A DNA stretch of 64,000 nucleotides from Sphaerospermopsis torques-reginae ITEP-024 (GTDB lineage Bacteria > Cyanobacteriota > Cyanobacteriia > Cyanobacteriales > Nostocaceae), in the NCBI RefSeq assembly GCF_019598945.1, contig NZ_CP080598.1, positions 1,798,001-1,862,000 of the forward strand. The letters are read 5' to 3'. Every line of letters begins with the position of its first letter. Position 1 is the stretch's first letter. The notes under the pieces were generated by a model. That model made no database searches, was not told where the DNA came from, and worked only from the letters and a program-made list of their open reading frames with translations. Position numbers and translations under genes: made by a program. Shown one piece after another: positions 9,324 to 17,264 of this stretch.

Positions 9324-10223
9324 TTATAAACAGATTTTAGAATTAGTCAATAATGAATTATTTGCTATATCTACGCCCATACAACTCAAAAAATGTATGA
9401 TTTTTTTAGCTATCTGCTCAGGGGAAAAGTCAGTTGTATCTATCACCAAATTTCTTTCAGGAGCTAATTTTTCCAAGGCGGCTTTTGTGGTTAAAGGATC
9501 ATAGTTTCTTCGTTCTTCAATCATAATTATTAGGCGATCGCGTAAAGTAGAAAACGAATATAGTCCCTGTTGTACTTGAGCCAAAATTGCTGCTGTTTCT
9601 GCCGGTGAAAATAAATCTGCGGCTTCTGGTATTCCTAAATCGGCAAAATTACTGTTATTGTTGACTCCATAATCATGACTAATCTGAATAGATTTAGCAA
9701 CTTTATCAAATGAATCATTGCGAATTAAAAGTCTTTGTAATCGCACATATTCAGGTGCTTCTAATAACACAAATTTAGCCTTGGGCAGAATTTTTAGCGC
9801 GTAGTTTACCTCATCTTTTCCTCGCAACCCATCAAATATCATCGGCAAGCGCACCTGCGAAGGATGAATTTGTAATTGACTCAAAACATGAACCATTCCT
9901 GCGGGAAATATTTGTTTATAACGATGAGTATAATAAAAGCGTGCTACACGACAGGATGATTTCAGTTCATTTACTTCTTCCATTTTCATAATCGTAGGAA
10001 TGATAAACTGATCAGTTAAAACACGACGATTAGGAAGCAAAGTCAAGTCTAGTCCTAAATCAAATAAATTGGTACTAACTGTACTTTTACCCACACCAGT
10101 TAATCCCACTAAAATTAACAAGGGATAATCAACTAATGATCGCCAACCCTGAGATGGGGAAAAACCAATTCCAATTCCAGGAATTAGTTCTACAGAAATC
10201 GGTTCTTCTTGATTTAACTGCAT
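9324..10223 (-). CDS. P-loop ATPase/kinase-like protein of unknown function
   Basis: The 299-residue product has a Walker A motif (GLTGVGKST) near residue 40 after an N-terminal segment of about 30 residues. No classic Walker B or named kinase motif was identified. A stretch with many basic residues (SSCRVARFYYTHRYKQ) and a later MIFDGLRGKDEV segment could belong to the nucleotide- or substrate-binding part. The gene starts 5 bp after the EamA permease stop, so it is the last gene of a three-gene minus-strand unit. A small-molecule kinase or GTPase is possible. No function is assigned. Confidence 0.65.
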   Translation of the reverse strand: MQLNQEEPISVELIPGIGIGFSPSQGWRSLVDYPLLILVGLTGVGKSTVSTNLFDLGLDLTLLPNRRVLTDQFIIPTIMKMEEVNELKSSCRVARFYYTHRYKQIFPAGMVHVLSQLQIHPSQVRLPMIFDGLRGKDEVNYALKILPKAKFVLLEAPEYVRLQRLLIRNDSFDKVAKSIQISHDYGVNNNSNFADLGIPEAADLFSPAETAAILAQVQQGLYSFSTLRDRLIIMIEERRNYDPLTTKAALEKLAPERNLVIDTTDFSPEQIAKKIIHFLSCMGVDIANNSLLTNSKICL

Positions 10224-10228
10224 GATTG

Positions 10229-11224
10229 TTATTCTGCTTTTTGTAATATAGGTTTTTCAAATTTGGGGGAAGTTTTGGCAAGAAATATTCCCATCAAAAC
10301 TATGGCAAATGCTAGTAAGTTTAAAGTGCTTAAAGTTTCTGAGAAAATAAAATTAGCAAAAATCGCTGTGAAAGTTGGCTCAAGTAATAAGAAAACAGCA
10401 ATGAAACTAGAAGAAAACTGCTTGAGTTGATGAACTAAAACACACTGTCCAAAACATTGACAAATAATAGCCAAGGCTACAATGATCAACCAACCATGTA
10501 AAGACTGGGGGAAAAATCTATCTTCTGTCAACCAAACACAGGGAATAAGAATCAATGCACCAATAGCACATCGCCAACACAGCAGCGTTGCTGCTGAAAA
10601 TTTAGATCGCAAATGTTCTAAAATCAACAAATTGAGTGCATAAAAAATTGCAGCCATTAAACCCAAGCCATCACCAATTAAATTTTCTATACCAATTTGA
10701 AAATCACCAATTCCAATTAAGGAAGCTCCCATCAATGCAAATATCATACCAACTAGAAACTGAATATTAAACTTTTGCTGGAAAAATAACCATCCTTGTA
10801 AACAGGTAAAAATAGGAGATAAATTTCGCATTAATGTGGAATTTGCCACACTGGTTTGAGTTAAAGATAATGCCCAAAAAACCACAGAAGCAGTTCCGCA
10901 AATTCCTACGAGTATTAGTAATACCACCTCCATTTTTTCTGGTAGTCTATTTTCATGATCCTGAGAAGAAGATTGCATAACATATCTATTCATCCAGTTC
11001 CAAGCACCCAGAACAATTGCCGCTATCCACAGACGATTGAAAATAGTTGCAATTGGTCCTATTTCTTGTTCACTCAATTTGATAAAAATTGCTGCAAATG
11101 AAAGTGCAATTAAGGCAATAAATAAGGATAAAAAGTTGAAGTTAGATGCAGGAATATCAGGCAGATATTTTTTTAAATTTACAGATTTCAATTCATTCAA
11201 TATCATTGGCAAAAAGTGTAACAT
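10229..11224 (-). CDS. EamA/DMT-superfamily permease
   Basis: This 331-residue polytopic inner-membrane protein has about ten hydrophobic segments arranged as two EamA repeats, for example FLSLFIALIALSFAAIFIKL at the start and LNLLAFAIVLMGIFLAKT near the end. Members export amino acids, nucleotide derivatives or other metabolites, and the substrate cannot be read from sequence. The start may be ATG 11224 or ATG 11206. It lies 26 bp after the synthase gene and 5 bp before the P-loop gene, suggesting it moves a product of that unit. Confidence 0.85.
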   Translation of the reverse strand: MLHFLPMILNELKSVNLKKYLPDIPASNFNFLSLFIALIALSFAAIFIKLSEQEIGPIATIFNRLWIAAIVLGAWNWMNRYVMQSSSQDHENRLPEKMEVVLLILVGICGTASVVFWALSLTQTSVANSTLMRNLSPIFTCLQGWLFFQQKFNIQFLVGMIFALMGASLIGIGDFQIGIENLIGDGLGLMAAIFYALNLLILEHLRSKFSAATLLCWRCAIGALILIPCVWLTEDRFFPQSLHGWLIIVALAIICQCFGQCVLVHQLKQFSSSFIAVFLLLEPTFTAIFANFIFSETLSTLNLLAFAIVLMGIFLAKTSPKFEKPILQKAE

Positions 11225-11250
11225 TGCGCTCAGGATGAAAATTTAATCAA

Positions 11251-12447
11251 TTAAACAGCAAAAATACTCATATCATTCGTAATAGGAAGAATGTTAGCAT
11301 AGCAGCGATCTATAATTAATGGCAATTCTTTTTCTATATCAATTGGTGTACCTCTTTTAGCAATTTCTTTAATTTCTTGGAGAATCTTCAATACAAAATC
11401 TTTATTTTTAACCAAATCTTCTCTACCTATTTGTTTCAATGCCATTTCTACAGCAGCACATCCTGACTGCATACCTAAAGCCACATTACTTTTGATCCCT
11501 AATATTTCTGGGTTCAAACTTTGATATAAACTCTCATCTTTGGCTACTGCTTTAACATGAACACCTGCATAATGAGTGAAGGCATTTTTTCCCGTTATCG
11601 GTTGATGCGGAGGAATCAAAATATGAGAATTTTCACTAACAAAATCATATAAATCTTTGATATATTTAAGTCGCCAATGCTTTTCTTCTTCTCCCATATC
11701 TATTAAATTAATTAGTAATGCTGCTAAATCTACTATTCCTGCTCTTTCTCCTAATCCCATTACTGCTACATCAATAATATCTGCCCCTGCTCTATAAGCA
11801 TCTAAAGCATTAGCTAAAGCTAACCCTTTATCATTATGACAATGCACTTCTATTTTGGGAGATAAACCCAAATTTGCTAGTTCTTCTTTGAGGGTTTTTA
11901 CATAAAAATAAATACTGCGATAGGGATGAAAGGGTGTAGTATAACCGGTTGTATCAGCGATACTAATTATATTCGCTCCGGCCTTGACTGCTGCGGTAGC
12001 TGCGGCAATGACATTTTCTATGGGCGATCGCACTGTATCCTCTGGTGTATATCTAATTAATAAATCCGGTTTTTGTGATTTGGCATAGGTGATGACTTCT
12101 GTAATTTTTTCAATTGCTGCTGTTAAACAAATCTGATAATCTTGATCTAATCTTTTTTGAGAAACACTAAAAAAGACTCCTAAAAAATCAACTCCACAAT
12201 CTAAAGCTTTCTGTACATTATCTATTGTACAAAGTGAATGTGCGCCAATTTTAGCTTTTAATCCCGCCTTAACAATTTGTTGAATAGCTAAAGCAATTTC
12301 ACTATCTACTGCTGGATTACCAACTTCAATAATATCAATTCCTATCTCGTCTAAAAATTGAGCGATCGCTAACTTTTTAGCAGGAGAAAAATAAACCCCC
12401 GGCGTTTGTTCTCCTTCTCTGAGAGTTGAGTCTAGAATTTCAATCAT
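11251..12447 (-). CDS. Homocitrate/2-isopropylmalate synthase-family enzyme (DRE-TIM barrel)
   Basis: This enzyme belongs to the family that condenses acetyl-CoA with a 2-oxo acid: homocitrate, isopropylmalate, citramalate or benzylmalate synthases. Visible motifs are DSTLREGEQTPG at the N terminus, EVHCHNDKGLALANAL (metal ligands) and GLGERAGIVDLA. The frame is open to 12531, but that upstream part is translated repeat sequence, so ATG 12447 (MIEILDSTLREGEQ) is chosen, giving 398 residues. Without a LeuA regulatory domain it is closest in layout to NifV/AksA-type enzymes. No nif gene is nearby, and the neighbours are a permease and a P-loop protein, so a nitrogenase-cofactor role is not assured. 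Confidence 0.8.
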   Translation of the reverse strand: MIEILDSTLREGEQTPGVYFSPAKKLAIAQFLDEIGIDIIEVGNPAVDSEIALAIQQIVKAGLKAKIGAHSLCTIDNVQKALDCGVDFLGVFFSVSQKRLDQDYQICLTAAIEKITEVITYAKSQKPDLLIRYTPEDTVRSPIENVIAAATAAVKAGANIISIADTTGYTTPFHPYRSIYFYVKTLKEELANLGLSPKIEVHCHNDKGLALANALDAYRAGADIIDVAVMGLGERAGIVDLAALLINLIDMGEEEKHWRLKYIKDLYDFVSENSHILIPPHQPITGKNAFTHYAGVHVKAVAKDESLYQSLNPEILGIKSNVALGMQSGCAAVEMALKQIGREDLVKNKDFVLKILQEIKEIAKRGTPIDIEKELPLIIDRCYANILPITNDMSIFAV

Positions 12448-12722
12448 GTTTACTATTGATTTAGATACTATTAATTTAGAAAAATTTGGTGATTGGTGAT
12501 TGGTGACTGGGAAAAATCTTTTCTTCCCCATCTCCCCTTCTTCCCATCTCCTGCCAAAAATCCCCTTAGCCTCATCATGCCAAGGGGATAAATTTTTTCA
12601 ATAAAATAAGTAAACTATTGACAACAAATATCATACCATCGGATACAGTTGACCAAGGCAAAAATTATGCTATGATCATCGACGATAATGCAGATAAGTA
12701 ACTAAAAACCCTTTAGGCTAGT

Positions 12723-12977
12723 TTAGTAATACCCGTGCTGTCGCTCTGGTTCTGGTTGTACCATCGCAAAGTTTGATCCATCGTACAAGTAGCGATTTGC
12801 TTCTTCTTCTAAACGGTGAATCAGATAGGGTTCGATGGCGTTACTTTGTCGCAGTGCGGCTAAAAATCCATCCAAATACATCCGCATATCATCCATACGA
12901 TAACCGCGATTCCATAACTCGACGAAGGCGTCAGTCAGTTTTTGGTAATAGCGAATGGTTTGTGTGTCTTGGAGCAT
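12723..12977 (-). CDS. Conserved small cyanobacterial protein
   Basis: The 84-residue product is acidic to neutral, helical and rich in Tyr and Arg, with blocks such as YYQKLTDAFVELWNRGYRMDD and YLIHRLEEEANRYLYD. It looks like a small conserved cyanobacterial protein family of unknown function (possibly DUF6761, from memory). No membrane segment or signal peptide is present. It is transcribed alone, with a 503-bp gap upstream. Confidence 0.75.
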   Translation of the reverse strand: MLQDTQTIRYYQKLTDAFVELWNRGYRMDDMRMYLDGFLAALRQSNAIEPYLIHRLEEEANRYLYDGSNFAMVQPEPERQHGYY

Positions 12978-13480
12978 AACTGCCGTGTTAATCTCTAAAA
13001 AATGAGAATTGTATATGATTCACGCTTGAAAGAGAAGTATGACTTCCTTCTTTAGTATTAACCCAAAGTTAATATTTAGACGTTGGGTCAGACCCCCCAG
13101 TAGCTAGAAGCATGAACAAATCCTATTGGCAAAATTTGGGCAAAATTTGATAGTAGGATTTTTGTCTAAACTGTCTTTGTAATTTAGGTAATTTATCCTC
13201 TCACTCGATAGGTAGATTTTTAAGGTTTGTTTTTCCAGTTTACTATAAATTTCCAGTTGGATGCTCAAGCCAACAAAATTTTGGTTAATTCTTAGACATA
13301 AGCATAAACAGGAGCTTTATAACCACGTCCAAAATTAAATTTATCTAAATTTCTAAATTTCTTGCAAGGTTTTCTTTGAGCAAATGTAAAGATAATATCA
13401 ACTGAAGTAACAAAAACTACAAAACCTTGAGCCTGAGATTGTTAATTTGAAAATCATCGACGCTAAGGGGTCTTGCAACT
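12978..13480. other. Intergenic region between divergent genes
   Basis: No ORF with coding character, tandem repeat or strong hairpin was recognised here. It must hold the promoters of the small protein gene and of the response-regulator gene. Confidence 0.5.
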
Positions 13481-14251
13481 GTGGGATCGGTTTGTATTGA
13501 AATTGTTGAGGGGAATCCCCATCTGAGGTCGTTGCTGGGTTGGCACTTGCAACAACTGGAATACAGAGTACATCAAGCCGCCAGTATTTATCAAGCAAGG
13601 GAAGTGTTTTTAAGCCATCAGCCAACCTTGGTTATTCTCGATGCGGATTTATCAGATGGTGACGGTATCGAATTTTGCCGTTGGTTAAATCGTCAGGATC
13701 AGCCTTTAATTCTCATGTTATCTGCTCGCAATAATGAAGCGGATATTGTCGCTGGTTTAAAAGCGGGAGCAGATGATTATTTAAGCAAACCTTTTGGAAT
13801 GCAGGAATTTTTGGCGCGTGTAGAAGCACTAATTCGCCGTAAACGTACACCTACCGCACCAGCTTACTTGGATTATGGCAGTTTACAAATTGATTTAGTA
13901 CAGCGCCGAGTCCGTTTTCAAGGGGAATTTATTGATTTAACACCCCAGGAATTTAGTTTACTTTATGTTTTAGCCCAGGCGGGTGGAGTACCTTTGAGTA
14001 GATCGGAGTTACTGCGTCGTGCTTGGCCAGATGCTATTGATAATCCCCGGACTATTGATACTCACGTTTTATCATTGCGGAAAAAGGTGGAACTTGATCC
14101 GCGTCAACCCAGTTTAATCCAAACCATTCGTAATGTTGGCTACAGATTTAACATGGAAATTTTAAACGCTACTGTTCCACTTGCACAACCTAAGTTAACG
14201 AAAGAGAGATTTACCAATCCGCGTTCTACCCTTGCAACTCAAAGCACTTAG
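13481..14251 (+). CDS. OmpR/PhoB-family response regulator
   Basis: The product has an N-terminal receiver domain and a C-terminal winged-helix DNA-binding domain (LTPQEFSLLYVLAQAGG ... IDTHVLSLRKKVE ... IQTIRNVGYRFN), 256 residues in all. The phosphorylation site is Asp54 (VILDADLSDGDG) and the conserved Lys is in LSKPFG. The acidic pocket is unusual: IEIVEGN in place of the common IL(V)VDDD, leaving one acidic residue. No ATG is available between the upstream in-frame stop and the receiver domain, so GTG 13481 is used. No histidine kinase is adjacent, so it is an orphan regulator. Confidence 0.88.
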   Translation: MGSVCIEIVEGNPHLRSLLGWHLQQLEYRVHQAASIYQAREVFLSHQPTLVILDADLSDGDGIEFCRWLNRQDQPLILMLSARNNEADIVAGLKAGADDYLSKPFGMQEFLARVEALIRRKRTPTAPAYLDYGSLQIDLVQRRVRFQGEFIDLTPQEFSLLYVLAQAGGVPLSRSELLRRAWPDAIDNPRTIDTHVLSLRKKVELDPRQPSLIQTIRNVGYRFNMEILNATVPLAQPKLTKERFTNPRSTLATQST

Positions 14252-14285
14252 GATGAGGTGACAGGTGACAGGTGACAGTTTATTC

Positions 14286-14320
14286 TTACCCATTACCCAT
14301 TACCCATTACCCATTACCAA
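14286..14320. repeat. Heptanucleotide repeat (ccattac)
   Basis: About four copies of ccattac lie between the convergent regulator and ABC-ATPase genes, next to a short aggtgac run at about 14256-14277. The repeat reaches the stop codon of the ATPase gene. Confidence 0.8.
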
Positions 14321-15075
14321 TCATCTTGATTTTGTGCTTCTATCAAGTTGGTTTTTACTTCTTCCCAGTTGACTTGTGATGTTGGTAGGTTCGCTAAAAT
14401 TTGACCTTGCTGGAGATGCAATACACGGTTACTAAATTCTTGAGCTAGGTCAAGTTGATTGTTTACCATCAATATCGCGGTTTTAAAGGGTTGGTAAGGG
14501 TCTTGAACTGGTTGGTTGAGGAGGTTTGACAAAAGAGAAGTTTGTGCGGGGTCTAGGGCGGAAAAAGGCTCATCTAGCAGTAAAATTTGGGGTTGGATGA
14601 CTAAAGCACGGGCGATCGCAATTAATTGTTTTTGACCTGCTGAAAGCTGTACTTCGGTACGTCCTAACCAATTTTCAGGAATTTGTAGTTGTTCTCTCCA
14701 ATAACTGACTTTTTCCTGAATTTGCTGCTTTGGCCACTTTCGCAAAATTAAAGGATAAGCTATAGCTTCCCCAACTGTCATCCCCAAAAGTTTAGTTTCT
14801 TGGTGTACTAATGTTACTTGTTGACGTAGTTGGATGATGGGAATTTGGTGATATTCCTGATTTTCCAGATAAATTTTACCACTGGTGGGTTCGGTTAAGC
14901 GGTTGAGGAGTCGCAGGAGGGAAGTTTTACCAGCACCGGAATGACCGATAATTGTGATGCGATCGCCACTAAAAACTTCAAAGGAAATATCCTGTAAAAT
15001 TGGATATCCTGGTAAATTATTCCTAGCTTGACTTTTGAGTTTTGTAAATAGATTAACTTGCTCTAATTTGAGCAT
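14314..15075 (-). CDS. ABC transporter ATP-binding protein
   Basis: This is a single-domain ABC ATPase with Walker A GHSGAGKT, Q-loop (VTLVHQETKLLGM), a signature deviating as LSAGQKQ where LSGGQ is usual, Walker B ILLLDEPFSAL and a late VNNQLDL at the H-loop position, where the histidine seems to be replaced by Asn. ATG 15075 (MLKLEQVNLF) is preferred over ATG 15102. No permease or binding protein is adjacent; the next gene encodes an unrelated membrane protein. The substrate is unknown. Loss of the switch His would weaken hydrolysis and deserves a check by alignment. Confidence 0.85.
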   Translation of the reverse strand: MLKLEQVNLFTKLKSQARNNLPGYPILQDISFEVFSGDRITIIGHSGAGKTSLLRLLNRLTEPTSGKIYLENQEYHQIPIIQLRQQVTLVHQETKLLGMTVGEAIAYPLILRKWPKQQIQEKVSYWREQLQIPENWLGRTEVQLSAGQKQLIAIARALVIQPQILLLDEPFSALDPAQTSLLSNLLNQPVQDPYQPFKTAILMVNNQLDLAQEFSNRVLHLQQGQILANLPTSQVNWEEVKTNLIEAQNQDDW

Positions 15076-15151
15076 AGGTGATTCATAATTGATAATTGAC
15101 AATTGATAATTGATAATGGGTAATTGGGAAAAATTAACTAATGACTAATGA

Positions 15152-15712
15152 CTAATGACCAATGACTAATGCTGTATTAATAGTCCAAGCATCTACTAAT
15201 AATAATAAGATAGTACAAAAAAATAAAATCATATACATCCAAGGTTGGGATAAAGGACGAACATCGGTAGTATCAATACCTGTTTTTGCTTGGACAAAAT
15301 TCACCAAACGGTTAAAACCAGCAACACGCATAGGTAATAAATATGCTTTTCCATCGTGACTGAGGAAATAATAAACTAAACCTCCTTGACCGGTGCTGCG
15401 GGGTTTTAAACTTTTAATATCGGACCAAGATAGGGACCAACCTTTACGAAAGAAGGAAGAAACCCATACAGGGTAACTAACTTTTATTTCCTGATCATTT
15501 ACAGTTACTCTTTCGGTTAATACTGCATATAATCCCACAAAACCTATCACAATTCCTACCCATAATAATGTCGGTGGTGTGGGTGCTTTTGTCACTTCTG
15601 CTAAAAATGGTAGGGGAACTGTTAACGCTATATATAATGTTAACAATGTAATTCTAATCAGGGGAGAAAGACGAAAGGTAGTGGTTGTGTTGTTGGGTAG
15701 GTTGCTTGTCAT
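15152..15712 (-). CDS. Conserved membrane protein of unknown function
   Basis: The 186-residue product has two hydrophobic segments near the N terminus (LIRITLLTLYIALTVPLPFL; LLWVGIVIGFVGLYAVL) and one at the C terminus (WMYMILFFCTILLLLVDAWT). Between them is a soluble stretch with strand-turn patterns (VTVNDQEIKVSYPVWVSSFF; WSDIKSLKPRS) that recalls bacterial PH-like domains. No enzyme motif was found. It is probably a cyanobacterial family of unknown role and lies upstream of the ABC ATPase on the same strand (76-bp gap). Confidence 0.7.
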   Translation of the reverse strand: MTSNLPNNTTTTFRLSPLIRITLLTLYIALTVPLPFLAEVTKAPTPPTLLWVGIVIGFVGLYAVLTERVTVNDQEIKVSYPVWVSSFFRKGWSLSWSDIKSLKPRSTGQGGLVYYFLSHDGKAYLLPMRVAGFNRLVNFVQAKTGIDTTDVRPLSQPWMYMILFFCTILLLLVDAWTINTALVIGH

Positions 15713-15754
15713 TGTTCGATTTTCATAGTGTTTCTTTTTTATTATACAGCATTT

Positions 15755-15990
15755 AGTAGTCAGGAGTCAGAAGTCAGGAGTCAGAAGTTCAGATTTTCAG
15801 AAGTTGCGATTTTTCATAAGTCGCAATTTTTCAGAAGTTCAGATTTTCAGAAATTCGATTTTTTGAAGGTGTAGAGTTCGGAAAGTTCGATTTTCAGAAG
15901 TTCAGATTTTCAGAAGTTCGGTTTTTCGGAAGTTCAGATTTTCAGAAGTTCGGTTTTTCGGAAGTTGCGATTTTTGGGAAGTTCCGAATT
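15755..15990. repeat. Degenerate direct-repeat tract (cagaagttcagatttt-like)
   Basis: About a dozen imperfect copies of a roughly 14-18-bp unit (variants of cagaagttcagatttt, with gcgattttt or cggtttttcg alternates) follow a short caggagt run. The tract separates a minus-strand membrane protein gene from the plus-strand PLP-enzyme gene. No ORF is present, and the copies differ enough to look old. Confidence 0.75.
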
Positions 15991-16119
15991 TCATCAGTTT
16001 TTTATTAAATCACCCCTTACCCATTATCAATTATCAATTGTCAATTATCAATTATAAATTTCATCTTCATTTCATCTAAGGTTGACATATTGAGAGATGA
16101 ACAGTATTTAGCTCCTGAA

Positions 16120-17220
16120 ATGCTTACATACTCTCAAAACCCAACCCTAAAAAACAGTTTACCATCATCCTTGCTGTTTGCAAACGTGACCGAAGCATTG
16201 GGTAAAGTTCCCATTGTGCGGTTAAATAAAATCCATCCCCATTGTCAACATCATCATCTATATTTAAAACTAGAATCTTGTAATCCTGGTGGAAGTATTA
16301 AAGAAAAAAACGCCGCTTACCTGGTTCAAGAAGCAGAAAAACAAGGTTTACTGCGTCCTGGTGGTACAATTGTTGAATCTAGTTCTGGTAACTTTGGTAT
16401 TGGTTTAGCTATTGTCGGTGCAACTAAAGGTTATCGCGTGATGATTGTTATTGATGCAAAAACACCTGTAACTATGCGGCGAATGCTTACTGCTTATGGT
16501 GCAGAACTCGTTGAAGTACCTTTAAATGCTGCCGATGCTCAAGGTTCAATGCAGGTAGCGAGAATGACCAAAGCACAGGAATTAGCTGCAAATATACTTG
16601 GTGCTTGGTATCCCTGTCAACATAAAAATCCTGTTAATACTGATGCCCATGAACTTTGGACAGCACGGGAAATTGTTGACGCTTTTGGAGGTGCGCCTGA
16701 TGCTATAGTTATAGGTGTGAGTACAGCCGGACAGTTAGGGGGTATTAGTCGCTACTTTAAAAAATATTATCCCCAAACCAGAATTATTGGTGTTGATGTG
16801 GCTGGATCAGCTATTTTTGGTACTCCCAGACACCCCTATAAGATGACAGGACTGGGTTTATCCTTCGTTCCCCCCAATTTTGACCCCCAGGTGTTAGATG
16901 CTGCTTATAGCGTCAATGATGCTTTGGCTTTTTCTGTATGTCACGCTTTGGCTAAATATGAGGGTATGCTTTTAGGGGCTTCTACGGGGGCAATTGTGGC
17001 CGCAGCTTTAGCTGATACACAAAGATTTTCTCAACCGCAAACTATGTTGTTGCTAAATCCTGATCGGGGCGATCGCTATCTAGAAACAGTTTACAATACT
17101 GATTGGTTAACTGCACAAAATATTCACATTTTACAAAGTGACGATCTGGTAACAGCTATTTCTCAGCTTTATTCTGTACCTTTGGATCTTGTTAAATCGC
17201 AGGTTAGTTTTAAAAGTTAA
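16120..17220 (+). CDS. Cysteine synthase-family PLP enzyme, SbnA-like
   Basis: This fold-type II PLP enzyme carries the lysine segment PGGSIKEKNAAYL, the substrate/phosphate loop SSGNFGIGLA and a late GASTGAIVAA loop. The IKEKNA form and the MIVIDAKTPVTMRRMLTAYG segment resemble SbnA, which makes N-(2-amino-2-carboxyethyl)-glutamate from O-phosphoserine and glutamate on the way to 2,3-diaminopropionate, more than ordinary CysK. Its partner SbnB is not adjacent. ATG 16120 is preferred; TTG 16090 would add ten residues. The next gene is a MATE-like exporter 44 bp on. Confidence 0.8.
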   Translation: MLTYSQNPTLKNSLPSSLLFANVTEALGKVPIVRLNKIHPHCQHHHLYLKLESCNPGGSIKEKNAAYLVQEAEKQGLLRPGGTIVESSSGNFGIGLAIVGATKGYRVMIVIDAKTPVTMRRMLTAYGAELVEVPLNAADAQGSMQVARMTKAQELAANILGAWYPCQHKNPVNTDAHELWTAREIVDAFGGAPDAIVIGVSTAGQLGGISRYFKKYYPQTRIIGVDVAGSAIFGTPRHPYKMTGLGLSFVPPNFDPQVLDAAYSVNDALAFSVCHALAKYEGMLLGASTGAIVAAALADTQRFSQPQTMLLLNPDRGDRYLETVYNTDWLTAQNIHILQSDDLVTAISQLYSVPLDLVKSQVSFKS

Positions 17221-17229
17221 ATATTTTTT

Positions 17230-17260
17230 CTCACGCAAAGACGCAAAGACGCAAAGAGTA
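17230..17260. repeat. Short 9-bp tandem repeat (gacgcaaa)
   Basis: Three copies of an acgcaaag-type unit sit in the 44-bp gap between the SbnA-like gene and the exporter gene. The same unit in the other orientation occurs near 20840-20872. It is a common cyanobacterial intergenic repeat. Confidence 0.6.
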
Positions 17261-17264
17261 AAAG

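Noticed and set aside
11251-12447. Firm nifV assignment
   Set aside because: Motifs fit the whole homocitrate/isopropylmalate family and no nif gene is in the window.
15152-15712. Permease partner of the ABC ATPase
   Set aside because: The adjacent membrane protein has only about three helices and no ABC permease EAA motif, so it was left as unknown.
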